This document shows positions 25,066 through 33,792 of a stretch of 51,848 bases of DNA, one piece after another. The stretch's first letter is position 1, and each line of letters begins with the position of its first letter. The translations under genes were made by a program, and so were the position numbers. This DNA comes from Clostridiales bacterium. GTDB lineage: Bacteria; Bacillota; Clostridia; Lachnospirales; Lachnospiraceae. The notes under the pieces were generated by a model that was not told where the DNA came from, made no database searches, and saw nothing but the letters and a program-made list of their open reading frames with translations. Location of the stretch: contig JAJQBI010000064.1 of assembly GCA_021203365.1 (NCBI GenBank), positions 17,794 through 69,641 on the forward strand, written 5' to 3'.

Positions 25066-26230
25066 AGATATACCGGTTTCGGCTCGCCTGGAGGGCAGGG
25101 TGGAAGAAACCCTTGCCACAATTCGAAAAAGGAAGAACAGGAGAAGAGCCAGGAAAATTCTGACGGGTGTGGGAAGTGCGGCAGCGGTCTTTGCGGTGCT
25201 GCTGGCGCTTGGACAGATAAATCCCGCTCTGGCGGCCAGACTTCCCGTTATCGGAGGGCTGTTTGCTCAGGTGGAGCAGGAAGTTTCCTATAAGGGAAAT
25301 TACAGCGAAAACGCGGTCACTCTTGCCACATCCCTGGACGCGGAGGAAGGTTCCGCTTCGGCCGCGGGGGAGGACGGGGGAAATGACTATGTGCAGACCT
25401 CTGGTTCCATTACGGTTACCCTTTCGGAATTTTCCGGAAGCTCGGAGGCCCTGTATTTTTCCATGGAAATCAAAAACGAGGAGGAATTTCCCGCGGATTT
25501 TATCAAAACGGAAAATATGGAGGATTACCAGCTGTCCTACGACCGGCTGGAGCTTTTGGCGGATGTGTCCATCTGTGAAATGGAGGAAGGGAATCTCACT
25601 TTGTACTATCTGGAAGGACAGTTTGAGGACGCAAATACTTTTGTGGGGATTGCCCGCATTGCCCTGGATAACCTGACAGAGGAGCTGCCGGATACTTTTA
25701 CCCTTGCCCTGGATATTCATCGGATCTGGGCGGAGCTGCTCACCGGGGAAATGGAGACGGCTACGTCTGGAGATGGGGAGGTAAAAGACAGGCTTGTCTT
25801 TGATACAAAGAATTATGATGGAGAATGGAGTTTTTACGTCCCGGTTTCTATGGAGAGTGAGGAGATACGGACGGTGGCCGTGGATGAGACCAACGGAGAT
25901 GGCGAGGGAATTTCCCGGGTGACCCGGAGTCTCTATGAAATCACCGCGGATATGATTCTGCCTTCGGATGCCCAGGCTTGCGACTACTTTATTGCAATCT
26001 GTGACGCGGATGGGGATCTGCTGGAGCATCAGGGAAATTCTGCCTCTGTGTACCAGACCTATGGGCGGAATACAGACACAGTTTATGTGTATCTGTGTGA
26101 TTATAATGGATACATGGATGAACTGAAAGGGTATTACTGGTCGGAGGATTATGCGGAAAAGAGGAAGACAAAAACCTTTGCCCGGTATCTGGATGAGCAC
26201 GCCCTCTTTGGAACTGAGGTTGCCTTCTGA
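25049..26230 (+). CDS. DUF4179 membrane protein, probable anti-sigma factor
   Basis: 393 residues, starting at ATG 25049 behind GGAGGAGG and overlapping the sigma gene. A short basic cytoplasmic N-terminus (about residues 1-36, rich in KRKNRRRARK) is followed by one membrane segment (about residues 37-56) and a large extracellular domain. The stretch from about residue 55 (INPALAARLPVIGGLFAQ) is the DUF4179 hallmark. The rest consists of beta-rich segments. This family usually sits beside ECF sigma factors and is thought to be the anti-sigma. It would sense an envelope signal through the outer domain and release the sigma factor. The signal is unknown. A terminator follows. Confidence 0.88.
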   Translation: MTKRFEDIPVSARLEGRVEETLATIRKRKNRRRARKILTGVGSAAAVFAVLLALGQINPALAARLPVIGGLFAQVEQEVSYKGNYSENAVTLATSLDAEEGSASAAGEDGGNDYVQTSGSITVTLSEFSGSSEALYFSMEIKNEEEFPADFIKTENMEDYQLSYDRLELLADVSICEMEEGNLTLYYLEGQFEDANTFVGIARIALDNLTEELPDTFTLALDIHRIWAELLTGEMETATSGDGEVKDRLVFDTKNYDGEWSFYVPVSMESEEIRTVAVDETNGDGEGISRVTRSLYEITADMILPSDAQACDYFIAICDADGDLLEHQGNSASVYQTYGRNTDTVYVYLCDYNGYMDELKGYYWSEDYAEKRKTKTFARYLDEHALFGTEVAF

Positions 26231-26249
26231 GCGAATAATTTACTGTCAT

Positions 26250-26284
26250 AAAAACAGCCGGCGGAAAATGACCGGCTGTTTTTG
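26250..26284 (+). terminator. Terminator after the sigma/anti-sigma operon
   Basis: A 12-bp stem (AAAAACAGCCGG, 26250-26261, with 26272-26283) with a T tail. It is symmetrical, so it may also end transcription from the convergent MFS gene. Confidence 0.9.
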
Positions 26285-26343
26285 GGAGGAAAGACAAAAG
26301 AGTTTCCCTTCAGGACAGATACGCTGAAAAAAACTTCGCCTTA

Positions 26344-27510
26344 TTATTGCCCTGTGCTGTTATTTTCGGGAGTTCTGCTGGTGATGAAAGTGACAATTAT
26401 ACCAAAAATCAGCATTCCCGCGAAGGCGATTATAAACTGATGGTTGGCGGTGTTTTCTCCCAGGAGAGCGGCGGAGGTGTTGCCCAGTATAAGGGGAGCG
26501 GCCAGGCCGCCGATTCCGCCGATAACGGAGAAGATTCCGCTGGCCTTTGCTACAGCTTCCGGCTCTACGGAGATGGTGATCAGGTAGCTCGCGATGGCCA
26601 TAAAACAGCTCTGGGAGACGCCGCACAGGGCGCTGGTCACATATACGCCTGCCATCCCCGGAAGAACCAGAAGAATTCCATAGCCGGCCGCCGCGGCAAA
26701 GAGGGAGAAGGGCATGGTGAAATTCTTCAGAAGTCCGGCTATTTTTGCGAAAAACATTCCGACGAGGAGGGCGAAGGCTGCGTTAACTGCGGTTACAAGT
26801 CCGGTTACAGTTGTATTTGTGGTGATGTTTTCCTGGACATAAATTCCGATATTGGTGCTGTAGGCGTTGATAAACAGCGTATGGACAAGGGAGGCGAAGG
26901 AGATGACATATACCATGCCGTTCAGCTTCAGATCCGATGCTTTTCTGTGAGCGGTTACCGGGGTTTCGATGAGGATCAGACGGATCACTGCGAGGGACAC
27001 AAAGGCGACCGCGTAAACCAGAAAGAAGTACCGGTATTGAAGGCTGGCCAGGGCACCGCCGGCCAGATTGCTGACCATGGTTCCGATTCCCATTCCCACT
27101 ATATGGAGGCCAAGGTATCCGGCCCGCTGTTCCGGTGGGAAAAAATCTGTGATAATGGCAGAGGTCATGGGCCCGAGAATTCCGAAGCCGAAGCCGATGA
27201 GCAGCCGGGCGGCAAAAAGGACGGCGAAGCTTTCAGAAAAGAGGGGAAATACGCCGCACAGACCGATGATCAGAAGTCCTGCCATGGCGATTTTTTTCCT
27301 GGTAAATCTTGTGGTGAGTTCACCCACGAGCAGGGAACCGGCCATGAGTGACAGATAGGGAAGTGTCTGAAGCAGCTGTACCATACTGGTTCCGTATCCG
27401 GCGTATTTTTCGTTTAATACGCCCAGGATCGGGGAGATTCCAGTGATATTCAGACCAAAGGAAAAGGCAATGGCGAAAATGCAGACTGCGATTTTTTTGT
27501 TTTTTGACAT
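26344..27510 (-). CDS. MFS transporter
   Basis: A 388-residue major facilitator protein with 12 predicted membrane segments. Typical motifs are visible: a GELTTRFTRKK loop after the second segment (motif A), and ARLLIGFGFGILGPM for segment four. The substrate cannot be told. It has RBS AGAGAGG before the ATG at 27510 (minus strand). It is convergent with the sigma/anti-sigma operon, with the terminator between them. Relatives of this group include drug and sugar-efflux permeases. Confidence 0.85.
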   Translation of the reverse strand: MSKNKKIAVCIFAIAFSFGLNITGISPILGVLNEKYAGYGTSMVQLLQTLPYLSLMAGSLLVGELTTRFTRKKIAMAGLLIIGLCGVFPLFSESFAVLFAARLLIGFGFGILGPMTSAIITDFFPPEQRAGYLGLHIVGMGIGTMVSNLAGGALASLQYRYFFLVYAVAFVSLAVIRLILIETPVTAHRKASDLKLNGMVYVISFASLVHTLFINAYSTNIGIYVQENITTNTTVTGLVTAVNAAFALLVGMFFAKIAGLLKNFTMPFSLFAAAAGYGILLVLPGMAGVYVTSALCGVSQSCFMAIASYLITISVEPEAVAKASGIFSVIGGIGGLAAPLILGNTSAALLGENTANHQFIIAFAGMLIFGIIVTFITSRTPENNSTGQ

Positions 27511-27569
27511 TTTGATAAACCTCTCTTATTTTTCCTCCATATCACCACCGCTCGTTTCGAGCCATTGAG

Positions 27570-27605
27570 CCGGGAGAATCCGTTGTTAATTACGGATTCC
27601 TCCGG
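27570..27605 (-). other. Hairpin in the leader of the MFS gene
   Basis: 14-base arms (27570-27583 and 27592-27605) match at 12 positions around a short AT loop, about 60 bases before the MFS start on the minus strand. It may be an attenuator or a stray terminator. The 411-base gap from 27511 to 27921 holds only this hairpin and the promoter at 27818. Confidence 0.35.
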
Positions 27606-27817
27606 TTCATATTTATCCTATCGTATTTTCCTTTTTCCGGATATTCTGTTTTTTCTCAAATCACCGTTCTTTTTTGCAGGAATAATAAGGATGGATGCTG
27701 AACATGGCAAAATTAAAGCTTTGTTTTTTGTCCTGATTCGGATCTTTGTTCGATGTGTTTGTCAGAAGGGGGTTGAGAATCCTTCATGGAAACGGGTTTT
27801 AAAACATATAAAACATA

Positions 27818-27846
27818 TTGACTTAATAGGAATATAATGGTATAGT
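27818..27846 (+). promoter_or_regulatory. Promoter for the glutamate-cysteine ligase cluster
   Basis: TTGACT (27818-27823) and TATAGT (27841-27846) with a 17-base spacer, 76 bases before the ligase start. Confidence 0.75.
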
Positions 27847-27921
27847 ACACAATGAGGTTTGGATACCAGGGTGTAGCATGTTCATGTAAATAAAAGGTCA
27901 TAAAGGAGGAAGGTTGGAAAG

Positions 27922-29244
27922 ATGGGATTTCAGCTGGAGGAAGCGCAGTGGAGAGAACATGGTGCTGAGGGGGCATTTGGCCTGGAAAAGGAAAGCCTGC
28001 GGGTGGACAGCCAGTGTTATCTGTCCAGAACACCCCATCCTTTTCCGGGAGACAGGCAGATTGACCGGGATTTCTGTGAGAATCAGGTTGAACTGATTAC
28101 GGATGTCTGTTCCAGTGTGTCGGCCCTTATGGAGGCTTTGACAGAGCTTCACGGACGGGTTGTGACAAGTCTCCTTCACCTTCCGGGTGGTCCGGAATAT
28201 CTGTGGCCTTTTTCCAGCCCGCCCCGGGTTCTTCGGGAGGAGGAAATTCCGGTGGCTCGTTTTATCGGCAGCCACAGTGATAAAAGACGATATCGGGAGT
28301 ACCTTGCCTCCAGATATGGAAAATGGAAAATGCTGTTTTCCGGAATTCATTTTAATTTTTCATTTTCGGAGAGACTGCTGCGGGCAGATTTTCTGAAGAG
28401 TGGTCTGGCAGATTACCAGGAGTATAAAAACCATATTTACCTGGAGCTTGGGAAGAAAATTACAAAATACAGCTGGCTTATTGTCTATCTCACAGCGGCC
28501 AGTCCCATTCTGGATCCGTTTTATGGCGGACTCCCTCCGGAAAAGGAGAAAATGCGGGAGGCTTATGCTTCGCCTCGCTGCAGTGAGATCGGCTATTGGA
28601 ACGAGTTCACGCCAATTATGGATTACTCGGGCCTTGAGGCCTATGTGGACGGGATTGTCCGTCTGGTGCGGGAGGGAAAGCTGAAGGCACCCTCTGAATT
28701 ATACTATCCGGTTCGCTTAAAGCCCCGTGGAAAAAACTCGTTGGAGGCATTGAGAATCGGGGGTGTGGATCATATCGAGCTTCGGATGTTGGATCTGAAT
28801 CCTCTCTCCCCTGTGGGGATTGATCAGAGAGACCTGGAATTTATTTATCAGTTTATCTTATATCTGATGAGACTGCCGGATGAGGAGTTTACAGCGGTGG
28901 AGCAGGCGGATGCCATATACAATATGAAGCAGGCGGCTCTTTATGAAGAACAGGACATTTGTCTGCGTATGGAAAAAGGAGGCTTGGTTGGAATTCGCAG
29001 AGCGGCTCTTCAGTTGCTGGATGAGATGGAAGCTTCTTTCGGCGTTTTGAATGGAGAGACTTTTGACTGCCTGTCTTTCCAGCGGGAGAAGGTGGAAAAT
29101 CCGGATCGGCGCTATGCGGTACAGGTTCGGCGCTCTTATGGACAGAATTACATGGAAAAGGGGCTTTCGTTGGCCAGGAATTATGGGGAAGAAATGGAAA
29201 GAAGATTTTTGCTATATGAAAAAAGTAGGAGAGACAGGAGATGA
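27922..29244 (+). CDS. gshA: Glutamate-cysteine ligase, class 1 (GshA-type)
   Basis: 440 residues. The N-terminal GLEKESLRVD (residues 20-29) is the hallmark of the class-1 gamma-glutamylcysteine synthetase family, whose E. coli member has IERETLRV. ENQVELITD (near residue 56), HFNFSF and the VRLKPRGKN segment agree with the ATP/Glu/metal-binding site. It lacks the C-terminal ATP-grasp domain of bifunctional GshAB/GshF, and no gshB is in the window, so it would make gamma-glutamylcysteine only. It is a little shorter than E. coli GshA (518). Next come an amidotransferase and a second, unrelated ligase on the same strand, suggesting a linked pathway. Confidence 0.82.
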   Translation: MGFQLEEAQWREHGAEGAFGLEKESLRVDSQCYLSRTPHPFPGDRQIDRDFCENQVELITDVCSSVSALMEALTELHGRVVTSLLHLPGGPEYLWPFSSPPRVLREEEIPVARFIGSHSDKRRYREYLASRYGKWKMLFSGIHFNFSFSERLLRADFLKSGLADYQEYKNHIYLELGKKITKYSWLIVYLTAASPILDPFYGGLPPEKEKMREAYASPRCSEIGYWNEFTPIMDYSGLEAYVDGIVRLVREGKLKAPSELYYPVRLKPRGKNSLEALRIGGVDHIELRMLDLNPLSPVGIDQRDLEFIYQFILYLMRLPDEEFTAVEQADAIYNMKQAALYEEQDICLRMEKGGLVGIRRAALQLLDEMEASFGVLNGETFDCLSFQREKVENPDRRYAVQVRRSYGQNYMEKGLSLARNYGEEMERRFLLYEKSRRDRR

Positions 29245-29250
29245 TGAGGT

Positions 29251-30021
29251 ATGTGTCAGCTGTTTGGGATCAGTGCCAGGCAGCCTGTGGTGCTGAATGA
29301 ATATCTGAGGGAATTTTACAGCCACAGCGGCCGTCATCCCCACGGCTGGGGACTGGCGCTGATGAATGGGGAAGAGGTTCACCTGGAAAAAGAACCCGTG
29401 CAGGCAGATCAGAGCCGGTATCTGAAGGAACGGCTGTCTGTGCCGGTGAAATCCCGGACGGCTTTTGCCCATATCCGTTATGCCACCATCGGAAATGTGG
29501 AGTACAGGAACTGCCATCCATTTATGGGGAAGGATTGTACCGGAAGACCGTGGGTTCTGATACACAATGGCACGATTTTTGATTATCCGCCCATGCACTG
29601 CCTTGTATCGGCTCAGCGGGGAGATACGGACAGCGAGCGGATTCTCCTCTATGTGCTTAAGGAGATGAGCCGGGAGGCTTTGTCCAATGGAGCTCCGGAT
29701 GCGGGAAGACGATTCCGGCTGCTGGACGAGATGGTTTCGGATATGGCTAAGGGGAATAAGCTGAATCTGCTTCTTTACGATGGAGAGTATTTATACATGC
29801 ATACTAACTATGAGGGCTCTCTTCAGATCCGGCAGACAAAAGACGGTGTTGCCTTTTCCACGGAACCGCTGGGGAAAGGTACCTGGAATCCTGCGCCCAT
29901 GACCACTCTTCTGGGGTACCGGGATGGAGTGGTTCAATTTGTGGGAACTAATCATGGCCATGCCTATGAGGAGAACGAAGAAGATCTGAAGTACCTTTAT
30001 GAAGTTTTTGCCAGTCTTTAG
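29251..30021 (+). CDS. Class II glutamine amidotransferase (EgtC/YafJ-like)
   Basis: 256 residues. Removing Met1 exposes Cys2 (MCQLFGISA), the N-terminal nucleophile of class II amidotransferases. Other conserved pieces are FAHIRYAT (residues 72-79), NCHPF, and LIHNGTI (His105-Gly107). There is no synthetase domain, so it is a stand-alone hydrolase. The nearest named relatives are YafJ and EgtC, and EgtC removes a gamma-glutamyl group during ergothioneine formation. Placed six bases after a gamma-glutamylcysteine ligase and before a GCS2 ligase, it may hydrolyse or transfer gamma-glutamyl groups of a product made by those ligases. That is an inference from context. Confidence 0.85.
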   Translation: MCQLFGISARQPVVLNEYLREFYSHSGRHPHGWGLALMNGEEVHLEKEPVQADQSRYLKERLSVPVKSRTAFAHIRYATIGNVEYRNCHPFMGKDCTGRPWVLIHNGTIFDYPPMHCLVSAQRGDTDSERILLYVLKEMSREALSNGAPDAGRRFRLLDEMVSDMAKGNKLNLLLYDGEYLYMHTNYEGSLQIRQTKDGVAFSTEPLGKGTWNPAPMTTLLGYRDGVVQFVGTNHGHAYEENEEDLKYLYEVFASL

Positions 30022-30101
30022 TAAATGCCCGGGAATATCCGGAAATTTCATTTTCAGAGCAGGGAAGAGCGGATGGATTAAAGTAACGGCAGGAGGAAAA
30101 A

Positions 30102-31487
30102 ATGGAGAAAGAAATGGTGCGGGAACGCCTTTATCAGAAATATATTGAGCCCACGAAAAGGAAACGGGAATCTTTTATCGGTATTGAGATTGAATTTCCC
30201 ATCGTGAATCTGGAACGTAAACCCGTGAATTTTGCCCACGTACATCAGGTTGCCATGGACTTTGTGCAGGAATTTGGTTTTGTCCCCTCCGGAATCGATG
30301 ATGAGGGAAATATGTATGCAGCTGCCCATGAGGCTACGGGAGATATTCTTTCCTTCGACTGTTCCTATAACAATCTTGAGCTGTCTCTGGGCCGGGGCGG
30401 GGATCTGCATACCCTTTATCAGCGCTTCCGCCGATATTATCTCTGGCTGTGGGAGGCCTTTGGGGTGTTTCACTATACCCTGACCGGAATGGGTGTCAAT
30501 CCTTATCGGCTTTATAATCACAATGTGCCTATCCAGAATGGCCGGTACCGGATGCTGTTCCATCACCTGGAATCTTATCCCCGTTACTTTCAGAAGCCCA
30601 TGTATTTTCACCGCCATCCGGATTTCGGAACCTTTTCCAGTGCTTCTCAGGTACAGCTGGATATTCGTGAGAAAGATCTGCTGAAGGCACTCAGGGCCTT
30701 TTCACGTGTGGAGCCAGTGAAGGGACTTCTTTTCGCCAATTCAGTGCTTTTGGACGAAGATGAGGAGAGGCTCTGCTGCAGGGATATGTTCTGGGAAAAC
30801 AGCACCCACGGGCTGAATCCACATAACATCGGGATGTTTGACTGTGATCTGAACAGCATGGAGGATTTGCAGGCTTACATTGAGTCTACCAGTCTTTACT
30901 GTGTGGAGAGAGGGGAGAAATATATCAATTTTCCGCCGGTCTGTATTATGGATTATTTTGATCGGCATTCGGTCCTGGGAGAATACTATGAAGATGGTGT
31001 GTATAAAGAGACAGAGGTGGTTCCAGACCTGTCAGATGTGAAATATCTTCGGACTTTTAAATTTGAGGATCTGACCTTCCGGGGGACCATCGAGTTTCGC
31101 AGTGCCTGCTGTCAGCCAGCCGCTGAGAGTATGACTGTAGCGGCTTTTCATGTGGGTCTGATGGAGAATCTGTCCGGGCTGGACGAGTTAATGGAGCAGG
31201 ATCATGTGATTTATCATCATGGTTATACCGCTGCGGAGCTGCGCAGGATGCTGCTTATGCGGGAACTTCCGGGCTTTGTGGATCCGGATGCCCTGTATGG
31301 ACTGGCAGGTCAGATTGTTGCGCTGGCGGAGGATGGGCTGAAAAGACGGAGGCTTGGAGAAGAAATATACCTGACGCCACTCTATGATCGAATCCGCGCC
31401 CGGCAGAGTCCGGCGAAACGGATGCTCCTGCAAAAAGAGGCCGGGGTGTCTTTGAAAGAGATTATTCTTGAATACGGACGGATCTGA
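30102..31487 (+). CDS. Glutamate-cysteine ligase family protein, GCS2 type
   Basis: 461 residues. The FIGIEIEFPIVN motif (residues 25-36), NNLELS and EFRSACCQPA are typical of the GCS2 group (plant/proteobacterial GCL and EgtA-like carboxylate-amine ligases). These join an amino acid carboxylate to an amine through ATP-made acyl phosphate. The sequence is not closely similar to the first ligase of the cluster. ATG follows AGGAGG. A terminator closes the cluster. It may make a second gamma-glutamyl amide or use a different acceptor. I cannot tell which. Confidence 0.82.
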   Translation: MEKEMVRERLYQKYIEPTKRKRESFIGIEIEFPIVNLERKPVNFAHVHQVAMDFVQEFGFVPSGIDDEGNMYAAAHEATGDILSFDCSYNNLELSLGRGGDLHTLYQRFRRYYLWLWEAFGVFHYTLTGMGVNPYRLYNHNVPIQNGRYRMLFHHLESYPRYFQKPMYFHRHPDFGTFSSASQVQLDIREKDLLKALRAFSRVEPVKGLLFANSVLLDEDEERLCCRDMFWENSTHGLNPHNIGMFDCDLNSMEDLQAYIESTSLYCVERGEKYINFPPVCIMDYFDRHSVLGEYYEDGVYKETEVVPDLSDVKYLRTFKFEDLTFRGTIEFRSACCQPAAESMTVAAFHVGLMENLSGLDELMEQDHVIYHHGYTAAELRRMLLMRELPGFVDPDALYGLAGQIVALAEDGLKRRRLGEEIYLTPLYDRIRARQSPAKRMLLQKEAGVSLKEIILEYGRI

Positions 31488-31491
31488 TTTC

Positions 31492-31529
31492 CCGCCGGTC
31501 ATTTTCGATAGAAAAGACCGGCGGTTTTT
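31492..31529 (+). terminator. Terminator closing the ligase/amidotransferase cluster
   Basis: A 9-bp GC-rich stem (CCGCCGGTC, 31492-31500, with 31516-31524) with a 15-base loop and TTTTT. Confidence 0.88.
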
Positions 31530-31617
31530 CGGCTTCTGTCAAAAAGCCCTACCCTGCCAGACGAATGCATTTTATGAAGGGAAGAACCCGGGCATTTTGA
31601 AAGAGTCCGTTTAGGTA

Positions 31618-31661
31618 TTGACATTATGCAAAAACAGTCTATAATATGAAAATGATTTTCA
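31618..31661 (+). promoter_or_regulatory. Promoter with Fur/Zur-type 7-1-7 operator
   Basis: TTGACA (31618-31623) and TATAAT (31640-31645) are 16 bases apart. Immediately after the -10 lies TGAAAAT-G-ATTTTCA (31647-31661), a perfect 7-1-7 palindrome of the Fur-family box type. It controls the regulator and metal transporter operon that follows, so the unit is probably autoregulated by metal status. Confidence 0.88.
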
Positions 31662-31728
31662 AATCGGATTTCAGTTTTTCCGGAGGATGGTTCCTATCCG
31701 TCCGATGGAGTGACAGGAGGCGAGTTTT

Positions 31729-32172
31729 CTGGAAAGAAAAAGATATCGGACCAGGCAGCAGGAAACCATATTGCGCTGCCTGAAAAAGCAGGAGGGAACC
31801 TTTCTCAGTGTGGAGCATTGTATGGAGCTTCTTCATTCCGATGGAATCCATATCGGGCAGACGACGGTCTACCGGACTCTGGAACGCCTGACCCAGGATG
31901 AGACTGTGGTGAAGATCCCCTCTGTAGACGGTGCGCCTGCACTGTACTGTTATGTGGGGGAGGCGGCGGAGGCCGGGCAGGGCAAGCTGGTCTGCCTGAA
32001 ATGCGGCTCCTCTTATCCCATGCACTGCGGCTGTATGGACAGCTTTTCCCGGCATATTCAGGAAGAGCATTTTTTCACACTGGATCAGCAGCACACGATT
32101 TTGTACGGATACTGTAAGAATTGCATGAGGGCAGACCGGGATTTGGAGTGCCCGAATCAGGGAGGTGAATAA
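31729..32172 (+). CDS. Fur family regulator, Zur-like, probable CTG start
   Basis: About 147 residues with the Fur winged-helix (TTVYRTLERL recognition region) and dimerisation domain. Two CxxC pairs (Cys89/Cys92 and Cys129/Cys132 in the numbering from CTG) bind structural zinc. The first ATG/GTG/TTG in the frame (TTG, 31771) would cut off the first helix. CTG at 31729 instead gives ERKRYRTRQQETILRCLKK, the expected N-terminus, with AGGAGG at 31715-31720 eight bases ahead. CTG is a rare start and reduces yield. Being next to a zinc transporter suggests a zinc-uptake repressor (Zur). Fur or PerR type is not fully excluded. Confidence 0.78.
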   Translation: MERKRYRTRQQETILRCLKKQEGTFLSVEHCMELLHSDGIHIGQTTVYRTLERLTQDETVVKIPSVDGAPALYCYVGEAAEAGQGKLVCLKCGSSYPMHCGCMDSFSRHIQEEHFFTLDQQHTILYGYCKNCMRADRDLECPNQGGE

Positions 32173-32174
32173 AG

Positions 32175-33089
32175 ATGATGAGAGGAACAGTACACAGGCT
32201 TGCGGCACTGCTCACCGGGGCAGTCCTTCTGACGGGTCTGCCGGTTCCGGTGCTGGCCGGGGATGCCGGGGCCGGGGAAAAGCTGAGTGTGATCACCAGC
32301 TTTTATCCCATGTATGACTTTGCGCAGAAGGTAGGGCAGGACCGGGCAGAGGTGACCAATCTGGTTCCCGCGGGGACGGAGCCCCATGACTGGGAGCCGT
32401 CGGCTTCAGATCTGGCGGCCCTTGAGGAGGCGGACGTTTTTATTTATAACGGCGCAGGTATGGAGAGCTGGGTGGAGGATGTGCTTGCCACCCTTGACAA
32501 TCAGGAGCTGGTGGTAGTGGAAGCCTCCCGGGATGTGGAGCTTCTGGAGGAAAGTGAAAGCGGGGAATCGGACCCTCATATCTGGCTGGATCCACTGAAA
32601 GCAAAGGAAGAGATGGAGAACATAAAGGACGCTTTCGTGGAAGCGGATCCGGAGCATGAGACATTTTACGAGGAGAACTATGCCGTATACGCCCAGGAAT
32701 TTGAGGATCTGGACCAGGAGTTTTCGGAACGGCTGGGCGAGGCAGAGCGCAGGGATGTGGTTGTGGCCCATGAGGCTTTTGGATACCTCTGCGCGGCTTA
32801 TGAACTGAATCAGGTAGCCATTGATGGACTATCTCCGGACTCGGAGCCGGATCCCAGGCGAATGGAGGAGATCATTCAGTATGCGGAGGAAAATCAGGTG
32901 ACTACGATTTTCTATGAGGAGCTGGGAAGCTCTAAGGTGGCGGAAACCATTGCGGAGGAAATCGGAGCGCAGACGGCGGTTCTGAATCCCATTGAGGGTC
33001 TTACCCAGGAACAGCAGGAAGCCGGGGCGGATTATTTCTCCGTGATGGAGGAAAACCTGGCAGCTCTTGTGGAGGCGCTGAATGGATGA
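32175..33089 (+). CDS. Metal (zinc) ABC transporter substrate-binding protein
   Basis: 304 residues, of the cluster A-I (ZnuA/AdcA) family. Metal ligands visible are His71 (EPHDW), His135 (DPHIW) and His199 (AHEAF), with a probable acidic fourth ligand near Glu248. Having His rather than Glu at the third site argues for zinc over manganese. There is a normal signal peptide, ending LPVPVLA, but no lipobox Cys, which is unusual for a Gram-positive binding protein. The His-rich loop of many ZnuA proteins is missing. It starts two bases after the regulator's stop and overlaps the ATPase gene by eight bases. Confidence 0.88.
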   Translation: MMRGTVHRLAALLTGAVLLTGLPVPVLAGDAGAGEKLSVITSFYPMYDFAQKVGQDRAEVTNLVPAGTEPHDWEPSASDLAALEEADVFIYNGAGMESWVEDVLATLDNQELVVVEASRDVELLEESESGESDPHIWLDPLKAKEEMENIKDAFVEADPEHETFYEENYAVYAQEFEDLDQEFSERLGEAERRDVVVAHEAFGYLCAAYELNQVAIDGLSPDSEPDPRRMEEIIQYAEENQVTTIFYEELGSSKVAETIAEEIGAQTAVLNPIEGLTQEQQEAGADYFSVMEENLAALVEALNG

Positions 33090-33792
33090 GGAAAATGCCG
33101 GACAATGGGGGAAGGAGAATTCAGTGGTGGATGTGATAACCATGGAGCAGGTGACCTTTAATTATGGGGAGGAACCGGTTCTGGATCAGGTGAATCTTCG
33201 CGTGGAGGAGGGGGAGTATGTTCTTCTGACCGGGGAGAACGGAAGTGGAAAAAGCACGCTCCTGCGCATTCTGATCGGAGAGCTGAAGCCTCTGTCCGGG
33301 GTGACCTGTATTTTCGGGGAGGATGTGTCGAAGGTGTTTAAAGGGGCAAAAATCGGTTATGTGCCCCAGAACAGCATCAGCCGCAATCAGAATTTTCCGG
33401 CTACTGTGGAGGAAATTATGATGACCGGTCTGTACGGAGAGATCGGCCGGTTTCGTCTTCCGGGCAAAGAGCATCGCCGGCGTGTCCGGGAAGCCCTGGC
33501 GGCGCAGGGAATGGAAGAGTATATCCATCACCGCATCGGCGCTCTTTCCGGAGGACAGCAGCAGAGGGTTATGCTGGCCCGGGCGCTGGCAGCGGATCCC
33601 AAGCTCCTGATTCTGGATGAGCCTACCGCCGGGGTGGACGCGGCGTCTGTGAAAGTACTTTATCAGACCCTCCATCAGATCAACGAAAGGGAAGGGGTTA
33701 CGATTTTTATGATTACCCACGGAAATACAAAGGAGTGCGAGGGTGCGGGGCGTGTGCTTCGCCTGGAAGAAGGGAGGCTCACGGAGGTATGA
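33082..33792 (+). CDS. Metal ABC transporter ATP-binding protein
   Basis: 236 residues, a ZnuC/AdcC-like ATPase. Walker A is GENGSGKST (51-59), the signature LSGGQQQR and Walker B LLILDEP, with the switch His in MITHGN. It powers the permease encoded next. A shorter start at GTG 33127 is possible, but ATG 33082 has GGAGGCG five bases before it. Confidence 0.92.
   Translation: MDEENAGQWGKENSVVDVITMEQVTFNYGEEPVLDQVNLRVEEGEYVLLTGENGSGKSTLLRILIGELKPLSGVTCIFGEDVSKVFKGAKIGYVPQNSISRNQNFPATVEEIMMTGLYGEIGRFRLPGKEHRRRVREALAAQGMEEYIHHRIGALSGGQQQRVMLARALAADPKLLILDEPTAGVDAASVKVLYQTLHQINEREGVTIFMITHGNTKECEGAGRVLRLEEGRLTEV

Noticed and set aside
24947-26200. 417-residue minus-strand frame opposite the DUF4179 gene
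   Set aside because: Antisense shadow; the plus-strand gene overlaps the sigma gene in the normal way and has family sequence.
26347-27351. 334-residue plus-strand frame opposite the MFS gene
   Set aside because: Gly/Asp/Lys-rich antisense shadow of a membrane protein gene with clear RBS and family motifs.
27565-27837. 90-residue plus-strand open frame
   Set aside because: No RBS, low-complexity Phe/Ile-rich sequence, and it runs across a hairpin and the ligase promoter.
31641-31661. The TGAAAAT/ATTTTCA palindrome as a terminator
   Set aside because: No GC stem and it overlaps a near-consensus promoter; a Fur-type operator fits better.
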